A DNA stretch of 22,383 nucleotides from Candidatus Aminicenantes bacterium UBA647 (GCA_002299555.1 DBOL01000003.1:52944-75326); one strand, 5' to 3'. Positions 7,532-14,832 are shown, counted from the first letter of the stretch. Made by a program: numbers and translations. The notes: generated by a model from the sequence alone, not told the origin.

Positions 7532-8623
7532 ATGAAAAAGGAAAAATACAAAGTCCTTATAACAGATGATGAACGTGATATAAGAGAACTTTTAGGAGAT
7601 TTTCTTGAAGACAAGGGCTTGCAGTATTTCCTTGCCGAGAATGCATTTGATGCATTGGCAATTTTCAAAGACAATCCCGATATCGATATACTTATGTCAG
7701 ATATCAGAATGCCCGGGAGGTCGGGACTTGATCTTCTTGGCGATATAAAACAAATCAACGAAGATGTTGTTGTTATAATGATCTCTGCCGTCAAGGACAT
7801 TGAATCTGCCATTTCAGCTATGTCCAAAGGCGCATACGATTATGTTTCAAAACCATTTAAGCTGGCTGAAGTAGGGATCATTGTTGACAAAGCAATTGAT
7901 AAAAGAAAACTAACACTTGAGAACCGGGAATACCAACGTGAACTTGAGAAGAAAGTTGCTGAGAGAACAGAAGAATTGAAAAACGCATTGGATGAATTAG
8001 ACGCTACATACCTGATGACATTGGAATCACTTGCAACCGCACTGGATATGAGAGATGAGGAAACCCAGGGACATTCAGTGAGGGTCATGCAATATGCAAT
8101 GAAGCTGGCTGAATTGATGGGGATATCAGACCCGGTTAAACTTAAAACACTTGAGTATGGTTCACTCCTCCACGATATTGGAAAAATCGGTATACCTGAC
8201 TCTATTTTAAAAAAACCTTCCACACTTAGCAAAGAAGAGTGGGAGATCATGCATACCCACCCCGGGGCAGGATATAAGATACTCAGCAATATAAAATTTC
8301 TTGAAGAAGCAGCGAAGATCGTCCTTCATCATCATGAGAACTATGACGGGACAGGTTACCCGGACAATTTAAAAGCAAAACAGATCCCTCTGGCAGCCAG
8401 AATATTTGCAGTTGCTGACGCTCTTGATGCTATGACCTCGCACCGTTCATACAGAGTTGCCTTATCTTTCGAAGATGCCGAAGAAGAATTGAAACAATGC
8501 TCCGGAACCAAATTTGATCCGGATGTAATAAACGCTTTTTTTTCTCTTTCACTCAAAGATTGGGAGCAGGAAGGGCTGAAAGCCGGTGACAAAGTCAACA
8601 AATATCACTCAAAAAACAACTAG
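7532..8623 (+). CDS. Response regulator with HD-GYP (cyclic-di-GMP phosphodiesterase) output
   Basis: 363-residue two-domain regulator. The receiver domain (about 5-125) has the acidic pair D12/D13, phospho-acceptor D57 in SDIRMPG, S85 and K107 in VSKPF. A charged heptad-like coiled coil (about 125-158) links it to a complete HD-GYP domain (about 160-350) with H214-D215 in LLHDIGKIGIP, HHHEN at 266-270 and DGTGYP at 272-277, the motif set of active cyclic-di-GMP (or 3'3'-cGAMP) phosphodiesterases. No cognate histidine kinase is nearby. The start ATG lacks an obvious Shine-Dalgarno site and sits 13 bp after metK, so translation may be coupled. Its stop shares the palindrome CTAG (8620-8623) with the convergent rimI stop. 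What signal it responds to is unknown. Confidence 0.94.
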   Translation: MKKEKYKVLITDDERDIRELLGDFLEDKGLQYFLAENAFDALAIFKDNPDIDILMSDIRMPGRSGLDLLGDIKQINEDVVVIMISAVKDIESAISAMSKGAYDYVSKPFKLAEVGIIVDKAIDKRKLTLENREYQRELEKKVAERTEELKNALDELDATYLMTLESLATALDMRDEETQGHSVRVMQYAMKLAELMGISDPVKLKTLEYGSLLHDIGKIGIPDSILKKPSTLSKEEWEIMHTHPGAGYKILSNIKFLEEAAKIVLHHHENYDGTGYPDNLKAKQIPLAARIFAVADALDAMTSHRSYRVALSFEDAEEELKQCSGTKFDPDVINAFFSLSLKDWEQEGLKAGDKVNKYHSKNN

Positions 8624-9087
8624 TTTATATCAAGTATGAACATCCGGGCATCATCCTTCGGATTGGTATAGTAACCTTTACGAATTCCTGAGAACCTGAA
8701 ACCGAACTTTTCATATAACTTTACAGCTCCCGTATTCTGCGATCTTACTTCAAGGAAAATTTCAGACACACCTTCTTTTACCGCAAAAGTTTTCATAAAA
8801 GACAACAAGTCTCCTGCAATCCCTTTTCTCCTGTCAATAATGCTGACAGCAATATTGCTTATCTCAATAATATCATCGATCTTCCGGAATGTGATAAATC
8901 CACTAATATGTTCTTTTATCGATCCCTTGAAAATAAAGATGTTTGATAATCTCCCTGTAATTTCATCTTCGAAAAATGATTTTCTCCATGGATTAGGTGA
9001 ACTTTCCCCCTCGATGTCTAAAATGCGGTCCAGATCATCCGGAGTTGCCGGTTCAATCTTTCCCGGGACTGAAATTTTTCTCCGCAT
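8620..9087 (-). CDS. rimI: RimI-like N-alpha-acetyltransferase (GNAT family)
   Basis: 155-residue GNAT acetyltransferase of the RimI group, which acetylates the N-terminal alanine of ribosomal protein S18 (and other N-termini). Visible are NPW at 32-34 in the substrate loop, the acetyl-CoA motif RRKGIAGDLL (86-95), and the motif-B set E113 (FLEVRSQN), N118 and Y125 in VKLYEKFGFRFSGIR, including the tyrosine general acid. The start ATG is preceded by AAGGA and overlaps the end of tsaB by 35 bp in another frame. TsaB next to RimI is a very common pairing in bacteria, which supports both calls. The minus-strand order is ATPase, tsaB, rimI. A generic GNAT with another substrate cannot be excluded. 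Confidence 0.88.
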   Translation of the reverse strand: MRRKISVPGKIEPATPDDLDRILDIEGESSPNPWRKSFFEDEITGRLSNIFIFKGSIKEHISGFITFRKIDDIIEISNIAVSIIDRRKGIAGDLLSFMKTFAVKEGVSEIFLEVRSQNTGAVKLYEKFGFRFSGIRKGYYTNPKDDARMFILDIN

Positions 9088-9745
9088 CCGGAATCCTTAT
9101 GTATGACGGCTCTAGAGTATCTGTCCCCTTAATGAAATTACCGGCTTTAAATTCTGACAATGCAATATGTCCGATCTCACACGCAATAAAAGGAGACCGC
9201 TCAATTATGGTACTTCCAGGGAAGTCCTCTTTGAGAAGTGCTTTGTAAGCAGGAACACCAGCGCCGGTAAAACAAATACTTTCTTCCTTTATCACCTTCC
9301 TCAATTCTTCTGCTTTTATTAAAGAAGGTGTGACAATTCTATTCGACTGATTATCATCAAACCGATATGCTGCATAATAAATTTCCCCTCTGCGGGCATC
9401 AAGGAGAGAAACGACAGTCTTTCCGGTAAACAATAATTTAGCAGCAACAGCTTCCAGCGAACTGACAGGGACAACCGGAACAGCATTATCGAAAAAGATC
9501 CCTTTTAATGTCGCAAGTCCCACTCTGATGCCGGTGAAAAGTCCGGGGCCGGTAGAAACTCCGATCAGTCCTATATCCTCTGTTCCGATCTTCAAAGATG
9601 AGAAGACCGAATCAATGTAAGAAACCAGTGTTTCCGACAACTCTCCCGAGGAGATAAAGTTATATTCAGCCAGAATTTTTTCACTGTTCAGAACCGAAAT
9701 GGAACAATTCGGAGAGCTGGTATCAATAGAGAAAGTGAGGTTCAT
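9053..9745 (-). CDS. tsaB: tRNA threonylcarbamoyladenosine biosynthesis protein TsaB
   Basis: 230-residue ASKHA-fold protein that partners TsaD (with TsaE) in transferring threonylcarbamoyl to A37 of ANN-decoding tRNAs. The N-terminal phosphate-loop-like strand reads FSIDTSSPNCSISV, and the family hallmark is STGPGLFTGIRVGLATLKG (65-82), followed by PVSSLEAVAA and DARRGEIYYAAY. The length fits the family (about 220-235). The ATG overlaps the stop of the upstream ATPase by ATGA, indicating translational coupling, and its 3' end overlaps the rimI start. TsaD and TsaE are not in the window. Confidence 0.94.
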   Translation of the reverse strand: MNLTFSIDTSSPNCSISVLNSEKILAEYNFISSGELSETLVSYIDSVFSSLKIGTEDIGLIGVSTGPGLFTGIRVGLATLKGIFFDNAVPVVPVSSLEAVAAKLLFTGKTVVSLLDARRGEIYYAAYRFDDNQSNRIVTPSLIKAEELRKVIKEESICFTGAGVPAYKALLKEDFPGSTIIERSPFIACEIGHIALSEFKAGNFIKGTDTLEPSYIRIPDAEKNFSPGKD

Positions 9746-10158
9746 ACAGCTTTTTCAAGGACTACCCTGGTCCCTGATTCAATATTCGAGAAATCGACCT
9801 TATCCATATAATTGTTCATTATCAGTATACCCCTTCCATTGAGAGAAAGGACATTTTTGGAATTAATTATTTTAGATATTTCTTTAAAATTGATTTTGTC
9901 CGTATTCTGATCAGTTACAGTTAATTTTAAGATCCTGTCCTTCCACTCAAAATCCAGGAATACCCTTTTTGATGGATCAGATTTATTTCCATGAATAATC
10001 GCGTTGTTTATCACTTCTCTTAGAGAAATCTCTATCTTAAACATATCATCATCAGATATCTTCAGAATATTCTTTAAAAAATTGAGGATAAATACAGTAA
10101 ATTCAGTAAATTTCAAATTACTGACAAAATCTGTAGATATTTTCCTGCCTGTGAGCAT
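9742..10158 (-). CDS. SpoIIAB/RsbW-like ATP-binding regulator (HATPase_c_2)
   Basis: 138-residue GHKL-fold protein of the anti-sigma/serine-kinase group. The N-box is clear (SLREVINNAIIHGNKSD) and so is the G2 box (NGRGILIMNNYMDKVDF). The usual G1 box D-x-G-x-G is degenerate here (VTDQNTDKINF, no glycines), so ATP binding or kinase activity may be altered. The frame is open to an ATG at 10194, but I prefer 10158: from there the N-box lies 45-50 residues in, as in SpoIIAB, and a TATAAT with extended -10 ends exactly six bases before this ATG, whereas the 10194 ATG would sit inside the promoter. Neither start has a Shine-Dalgarno site. No partner sigma or STAS anti-anti-sigma gene is visible. 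It is cotranscribed with tsaB and rimI. Confidence 0.82.
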   Translation of the reverse strand: MLTGRKISTDFVSNLKFTEFTVFILNFLKNILKISDDDMFKIEISLREVINNAIIHGNKSDPSKRVFLDFEWKDRILKLTVTDQNTDKINFKEISKIINSKNVLSLNGRGILIMNNYMDKVDFSNIESGTRVVLEKAV

Positions 10159-10164
10159 GCCGGA

Positions 10165-10193
10165 ATTATACCAAAAGAAATAAAATATTTCCA
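10165..10193 (-). promoter_or_regulatory. Promoter of the ATPase-tsaB-rimI unit (possibly leaderless)
   Basis: On the minus strand TGGAAA (10193-10188; 4/6), a 17-bp spacer and a perfect TATAAT (10170-10165) preceded by TGG, an extended -10. The predicted +1 (10158) coincides with the A of the preferred start codon. Confidence 0.55.
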
Positions 10194-10220
10194 TAGCTGT
10201 ATAGTTGGTTGAGACATCTG

Positions 10221-10311
10221 CACCTTGCAGCCCAGGCTACTTTCTCTTCGGTAAGCCGAATTCACCTTGCAGCCCAGGCTACTTTCTCTTCGGTAAGCCG
10301 AATTCACCTTG
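10221..10311. repeat. Perfect 42-bp tandem repeat, two copies plus a 7-bp partial third
   Basis: Copies at 10221-10262 and 10263-10304 are identical; a third begins at 10305 with CACCTTG and then diverges. Each unit contains AGCCCAGGCT and TTCGGTAAGCCGAA, a dyad with 5-bp arms (TTCGG/CCGAA) around TAAG. The partial copy ends inside the -35 box (10309-10314) of the next gene. The unit length is a multiple of three, so translation of the minus strand gives a 14-residue repeat, but I see no sign that it is coding. Confidence 0.95.
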
Positions 10312-10337
10312 ACAATATTTTTTACCGAACATAAAAT
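10309..10337 (+). promoter_or_regulatory. Promoter of the membrane protein / nucleoside-salvage run
   Basis: TTGACA at 10309-10314, a 17-bp spacer and TAAAAT at 10332-10337, predicting a start near 10344. AGGAGG lies at 10362-10367, before the ATG at 10371. The -35 box is formed across the edge of the tandem repeat. Confidence 0.7.
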
Positions 10338-10370
10338 AAATTGTTCAATAATTAGAACACAGGAGGAAAT

Positions 10371-11216
10371 ATGGCAGTTAAGAAAAAAGCAGCTAATAAA
10401 GATAGCTGTAATTGGGTTTTTAACATTATTGTGAAGTTTGTAGATGCGATGAGAAATGTTCTGAGTGAAAAGTTGTTTGATTTTCTAAAGAAATGGCTTC
10501 TCATCCTGGGTAATTGTGGCTTTTACTTTGCTTCCGGACTCGCTTTACTGATAGGCATTATTGCAGCGATCAGAATGGAGTCATTTGAAGCATTTATAAC
10601 AGGCCTTGCATATGCCCTGGGGTTTTTCATCCTTCAGTATGTCGCAGTGAAATTCGTTAACGCCGGAGACAAACTGATCGAGAACAACAAAACAGGATTA
10701 TCCTCTTCGGCCTTCCTTGATAGCATGGGACTTCTATTTATGATCGGCGGTGCTCTGACTCTGCTGTCCAACTCCTATATCGCAATCAAACTGGGAACTT
10801 TTTCTCCATTTTTAAACGGACTGGCAGCTTTTGTTGTGCTTGAATTGTTTGCACTTCTCGCACTCAACCCAAAAGCAATTACCCTTGATGTTGTCCCTGA
10901 CACTTCAGCTGGGCAGGAAGCAATTGGAATAATCACGTTCTTTCTTAAAACCCTCATGAAACTTGTTCCGATCATTTTCGGTGTCGGGATCGTTATAACA
11001 ACCGTCCTTATGTTCATCCACTCGTTCGGATTATTCAAAGAGGGGTTTGCGATGACAATTGCATGGGCAAGAGTTGGTGCAGATTTTAAGACGATAGTAG
11101 GAACTGCATTGCTTCCTCTCATCGCCTATATAGTTTTTGTTTTTGTTTTCCTTGCTATCGATGTAGTAAGAGCTATCCTTTCGATCCCTTCAAAACTGGA
11201 TAAACTGGCAAAATAG
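10371..11216 (+). CDS. Uncharacterised integral membrane protein, about six TM segments
   Basis: I do not recognise this 281-residue protein. It starts with a lysine-rich cytoplasmic-looking tail (MAVKKKAANK) and an amphipathic stretch, followed by about six hydrophobic segments near residues 42-67, 73-96, 117-139, 146-165, 187-218 and 240-269, and a basic C-terminus. A soluble-looking loop (166-186, NPKAITLDVVPDTSAGQE) separates the fourth and fifth segments and is the most distinctive part. There are no catalytic or transporter signatures that I can name. The start has a strong AGGAGG, and it is the first gene after a good promoter. The 5'-nucleotidase-like gene begins 20 bp after its stop, suggesting an envelope-associated role in the same operon. 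Function is left open. Confidence 0.85.
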   Translation: MAVKKKAANKDSCNWVFNIIVKFVDAMRNVLSEKLFDFLKKWLLILGNCGFYFASGLALLIGIIAAIRMESFEAFITGLAYALGFFILQYVAVKFVNAGDKLIENNKTGLSSSAFLDSMGLLFMIGGALTLLSNSYIAIKLGTFSPFLNGLAAFVVLELFALLALNPKAITLDVVPDTSAGQEAIGIITFFLKTLMKLVPIIFGVGIVITTVLMFIHSFGLFKEGFAMTIAWARVGADFKTIVGTALLPLIAYIVFVFVFLAIDVVRAILSIPSKLDKLAK

Positions 11217-11236
11217 AACAGATCGAATTTTGGTAA

Positions 11237-13525
11237 GTGTCACTTAAACTGATTATAAATGGATGCCCCCTCGAGATATTCGAGGGGGCGACTATTGGAG
11301 ATGCAGTCAGGAAATTTTCCAACGATATCTACAAGGATGTGGAACAGGGAAACACTGACATTGAAGACCTTGATGGGAATAAATACTATCTGAGTGGAGC
11401 ACTGACAGGGGATGAGATTTTCAAAATTGAAAAAACATCCCCACCGGAGAAAAATATGAACAAGTCAAAACATTTTTTTATCATTACAATATTGATCACT
11501 TTGTCCCTGCTTATCCTCGGCACCCTGCTGAGTGGAGCAGAATCCGGGGAAACAAAAATCACGATATTTCACCTGAATGATATTCACGGTAATATAGATA
11601 ATTTTGGAAAAGTTGCACATATTGTCGGATCGGAAAGAGCAATAAACCCCAATGTGTTTCTAGTCCAGGCGGGAGATAACTTCAGTGGTAATCCGGTTGT
11701 AGATCAGTATGAGCCGAAAGGTGAACCTATCCTGGTCCTGATGAACAAAATGAAATTTGACGCCGGTGTGATCGGAAATCATGATTTTGATTATGGGAAA
11801 AAAATATTAACAAGTTTTATTAAGAGAGCAAATTTCCCAATGCTCTGCAGTAATGTAAAAAGCAATGATAGCAGCTTCCCCCAGCCTGTTCCCTACACAA
11901 TATTAAAAACTGAGGATGGAGTAAGTATCGTTATACTGGGTCTGATCCAAATAGACTCACATTCAGGCATCCCCAGTACTTTACCGGACAATGTCAAAGA
12001 ACTTAAGTTTTTCAGGGGCACTGAATCGGCACTTGATTTCAAATATTTAAAAAAAAATAACAATGTATTTATTGCGCTAAGCCATCTCGGATTTGATAGA
12101 GATAAGATCCTCGCTCAGAATATGGGAGAACTTGATCTGATAATCGGAGGGCATTCCCATACATTGATCAGAAACCCTTCACTCGAGAACGGAGTACTCA
12201 TAGCACAAGCAGGTGCGCATGCCGACTATCTCGGAAGGATTGATATTATTGTAAAAGATGGAAAAATAATTAAAAAAACCGGTTCGGTCATTGATCTCGA
12301 TACTGTAAAAACTGTCAACGAAGAGGTCAACAAACTGATCACCGATTTCAACAATAGCAGTTCCCTTAATAAGGTCCTTGCCGATATAGAAACTAATATT
12401 AATGGCAGACAAAATCTGGGCCTGATGGTTACAGATGCAATCCGGGAAGACCTCGGTTTAGATATGATATTCTATAATAAGGGTGGGATCAGGATAAACA
12501 GATTATCAGGGAAAGTGAGGGCGAAAGATATATATACAATGCATCCATTCGGGAATTATATAGTTGAGATGGTAATGGACACGTTAGAGATCAAGGACCT
12601 CATAAAGAATGATTTTGAAGGTCATAGAGGTATTGATGTTATCCCGTCAGGACTCTCTTACAGAGTGACCAGAGACCTTAATAAGAATGTTGTTAATATT
12701 GAATTGTTCGATCTTAACGGTTATAGGATCCCGGATGGAAGATCCTTTAGAGTAGGGATGAACAACTATATAGTTAGCTCATATAAATTTGCACATAAGG
12801 ACCCGGGCAGATCTACAAATGCAAAAACTGTAGACATAATGCTGAGGTTCTTCACAAATCTGAACAAAAAACTGAATTATTCAAATGTCGTAAGATCCGA
12901 GGAAGAGATCATATACTCAGGAAAGGTCAATACTATTGGGATCACTGAAACAGACATCTACACAGCAAAGAAAAAGTACTACAAAAATTCACCTTCGGGA
13001 AATCTGGTCTCAGACGCGATCAGGGCACACTCAGGTTCAGACATTGCTCTCTTCCCGACAAGACTATTGAGAAATAATATAACCATCGGAAAGGGGAAGA
13101 AAGTATACAGAGAAGCACTCCCCGATCTTTACAATTACATAAAGAGGAGCAATGTTGTAAATATAAAAATGACCGGGAAACAACTGAAGGAATTTATCCT
13201 TAAAAGGATTAAGCAGAAGAATAATGCAGACCTGCAAATATCAGGCGGGACCTATACTGTTTTTTATGATCAAGGGAATCGGGTTCATAAAATCGAGTTT
13301 CTCCTCTCCGGGAACAACCCATACAATGAAGAGAGTTCATATAAAGTATCATTGATAAAATTTGAATATGACAATTCCTATTCACTCAAAAAATTCACAG
13401 CCGAACCGGAAATCGTAAAAGAAGATCTTGAATATATTCTTTCAGAGTATATAAAGGGAATAAAAATTATTTCAAAAAATATAGCTACTGAGAGAGTTAA
13501 ACTGGTAAAATATAATAAAAACTGA
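11237..13525 (+). CDS. Exported 5'-nucleotidase-like metallophosphoesterase with N-terminal beta-grasp-like module (GTG start)
   Basis: 762-residue protein of the UshA/YfkN-like 5'-nucleotidase family. Residues 1-68 form a small domain (LIINGCPLEIFEGATIGDAV ... LTGDEIFKI) that resembles the ThiS/MoaD beta-grasp pattern. A hydrophobic segment (80-100) follows, then the metallophosphoesterase domain with D115-x-H117 (HLNDIHGN), D147 (QAGDN), N181-H182 (GNHDFDYG), H283 (ALSHLGF) and G305-H306-S307-H308. The C-terminal nucleotide-binding domain (about 380-550) has YNKGGIR and HPFGN, and a second, diverged copy of it lies at about 580-745. An internal ATG at 11456, with GGAG seven bases upstream, starts right before a signal-peptide-like sequence, so a shorter secreted form may also be made. 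The likely role is releasing nucleosides from nucleotides outside the cytoplasm for import by the downstream NupC. The GTG at 11237 has a poor SD. Confidence 0.85.
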   Translation: MSLKLIINGCPLEIFEGATIGDAVRKFSNDIYKDVEQGNTDIEDLDGNKYYLSGALTGDEIFKIEKTSPPEKNMNKSKHFFIITILITLSLLILGTLLSGAESGETKITIFHLNDIHGNIDNFGKVAHIVGSERAINPNVFLVQAGDNFSGNPVVDQYEPKGEPILVLMNKMKFDAGVIGNHDFDYGKKILTSFIKRANFPMLCSNVKSNDSSFPQPVPYTILKTEDGVSIVILGLIQIDSHSGIPSTLPDNVKELKFFRGTESALDFKYLKKNNNVFIALSHLGFDRDKILAQNMGELDLIIGGHSHTLIRNPSLENGVLIAQAGAHADYLGRIDIIVKDGKIIKKTGSVIDLDTVKTVNEEVNKLITDFNNSSSLNKVLADIETNINGRQNLGLMVTDAIREDLGLDMIFYNKGGIRINRLSGKVRAKDIYTMHPFGNYIVEMVMDTLEIKDLIKNDFEGHRGIDVIPSGLSYRVTRDLNKNVVNIELFDLNGYRIPDGRSFRVGMNNYIVSSYKFAHKDPGRSTNAKTVDIMLRFFTNLNKKLNYSNVVRSEEEIIYSGKVNTIGITETDIYTAKKKYYKNSPSGNLVSDAIRAHSGSDIALFPTRLLRNNITIGKGKKVYREALPDLYNYIKRSNVVNIKMTGKQLKEFILKRIKQKNNADLQISGGTYTVFYDQGNRVHKIEFLLSGNNPYNEESSYKVSLIKFEYDNSYSLKKFTAEPEIVKEDLEYILSEYIKGIKIISKNIATERVKLVKYNKN
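11265..11289 (+). other. GC-rich perfect hairpin just inside the nucleotidase-like gene
   Basis: GCCCCCTCG (11265-11273) pairs perfectly with CGAGGGGGC (11281-11289) around a 7-nt loop. It begins 28 nt after the GTG start. No T-tract follows, so it is not an intrinsic terminator; it may slow translation of the first domain or mark an operon processing site. Confidence 0.7.
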
Positions 13526-13535
13526 GGAGGCAAAA

Positions 13536-14105
13536 TTGGCTCAATTATACTATAGACATTCAACAATGAATGCAGGAAAGTCCACTGAAGTATTGAAAAT
13601 TGCTCACAACTATGAAGAGCAGAACAAGAAAGTTCTCCTCTTTACCCCATCGATCGATGACAGATATGGAGAAGGAAAGATAACTTCCAGAATGGGATTC
13701 CAACGGGATGCCATTATGATCAATTCAAAAACTGACCTTTACGGGATCTCAGAAAAAGAGAGCCCTTTTTGTATTCTGATCGATGAGGGACAATTCCTGA
13801 CCAGGGACCAGGTTATCACACTCACAAAAGTTGTAGATGAATTGAATATTCCGGTAATTGTTTACGGTCTCAAAAATGATTACAGGAATCAGTTGTTTCC
13901 TGGAAGTGAAGCTTTGCTTCTGCTGGCTGACAAGATCGAGGAAGTTAAGACAGTTTGTTGGTTTTGTACAAAAAAAGCAACTATGCTGATAAAGTTCAAA
14001 GATGGAAAGCCGGTAAATGAAGGGGAGCAGATCGAGATCGGAGGAAATGATAAATATACCTCTGTATGCAGGAAATGTTATTCAGCCAGATTGCCTGTAA
14101 TTTAA
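13536..14105 (+). CDS. tdk: Thymidine kinase, TK1-like (TTG start)
   Basis: 189-residue type II thymidine kinase phosphorylating thymidine (and deoxyuridine) with ATP. The Walker A/P-loop is MNAGKST (11-17), the catalytic glutamate is E84 in LIDEGQFL, and the lasso domain has the four zinc cysteines C141/C144 (CWFC) and C178/C181 (CRKC) plus the thymidine-binding Y174 region. The length matches bacterial TK1-type enzymes. The start is TTG with GAGGAGG seven bases upstream; the conserved strand begins right after it (LYYRHSTMNAGKS). It starts 10 bp after the nucleotidase-like gene, so it is in the same operon. Its role here is salvage of imported thymidine. Confidence 0.96.
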   Translation: MAQLYYRHSTMNAGKSTEVLKIAHNYEEQNKKVLLFTPSIDDRYGEGKITSRMGFQRDAIMINSKTDLYGISEKESPFCILIDEGQFLTRDQVITLTKVVDELNIPVIVYGLKNDYRNQLFPGSEALLLLADKIEEVKTVCWFCTKKATMLIKFKDGKPVNEGEQIEIGGNDKYTSVCRKCYSARLPVI

Positions 14106-14127
14106 GAAAAACACTCTCTTTTAAAAC

Positions 14128-14164
14128 TTGAAAATTATTCAATAAAGTTGTAAAGTCGTATAAT
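14128..14164 (+). promoter_or_regulatory. Promoter region of udk with a dyad; very short or no leader
   Basis: TTGAAA at 14128-14133 with 17 bp to TAAAGT (14151-14156) gives one possible promoter. A perfect TATAAT at 14159-14164 gives another, whose +1 would fall on the A of the second ATG (14171). TTGAA (14128-14132) and TTCAA (14138-14142) make a dyad over the -35 region that could be an operator. Confidence 0.45.
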
Positions 14165-14167
14165 AAA

Positions 14168-14809
14168 ATGATGGAAAATAAAAAGCCACTCGTAATTGGT
14201 GTAGCCGGGGGAAGCGGTTCCGGAAAAACTACAATAATTAACTCCATAATTGAGGAAATTAATCCTCTGGATGTAGTAACATTGCAGCATGATTCATACT
14301 ACAAGGACAACAATCACTTCCCTCTTCTCGAAAGAGAAAACATCAATTACGACCATCCGGATTCTCTCGAGACCGAACTTTTAATATCAAATCTTAAAAA
14401 CCTCCTGAAATGGAATGAAATTGAATCACCGATCTACGATTTCAAGACCCATTCAAGAAAGAAAAAAGGTGTTGTCAAAACTCCGGCTGAGGTCATAATT
14501 GTAGATGGAATTCTGATCTTCACGGAAGAAAAGCTGAGAGAACTGATGGATGTCAGGATATTTGTTAACACCGATAGTGATATACGATTTATAAGGAGAC
14601 TGAAAAGAGATATTGTTGAACGGAATAGAAGTTTAGATTCTGTTATCAACCAATACCTTGCTACAGTAAAGCCAATGCATCTTGCTTTTGTTCAACCGAG
14701 CCGGAGATTTGCTGACATAATCATACCGGAAGGGAAAAGCCCGATATCAACTGCAATGGTTGTAAACCTTATTGAAAGTCATTTGAATAAAGGTCAGAAA
14801 AAGAGCTGA
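14168..14809 (+). CDS. udk: Uridine kinase
   Basis: 213-residue uridine/cytidine kinase that phosphorylates pyrimidine nucleosides to UMP/CMP. The P-loop is GGSGSGKTT (14-22). Further signatures are LQHDSYYKD (39-47), NYDHPDS (60-66), the substrate motif PIYDFKTHSRK (88-98), VDGILIF (112-118) and the RRLKRDIVERNRS lid-type segment (143-155). The length is standard. It starts with tandem ATG codons, has no Shine-Dalgarno site, and TATAAT lies four bases upstream of the first ATG, so the message may be leaderless. It is placed between tdk and a phosphoribosyltransferase gene, consistent with a nucleoside-salvage block. The next gene begins 23 bp downstream. Confidence 0.96.
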   Translation: MMENKKPLVIGVAGGSGSGKTTIINSIIEEINPLDVVTLQHDSYYKDNNHFPLLERENINYDHPDSLETELLISNLKNLLKWNEIESPIYDFKTHSRKKKGVVKTPAEVIIVDGILIFTEEKLRELMDVRIFVNTDSDIRFIRRLKRDIVERNRSLDSVINQYLATVKPMHLAFVQPSRRFADIIIPEGKSPISTAMVVNLIESHLNKGQKKS

Positions 14810-14832
14810 AGGTTTATTCAGGGGAATTTATT

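Noticed and set aside
10113..10307. Minus-strand frame translating the 42-bp units as a 14-residue peptide repeat
   Set aside because: The repeat length is a multiple of three, so any frame without stops looks periodic. It has no SD or family match, starts with GTG inside the repeat and overlaps the start of the ATPase gene; it is most likely a shadow of non-coding DNA.
10221..10311. CRISPR array
   Set aside because: The units are directly adjacent with no spacers, there are only two, and no cas genes are in the window.
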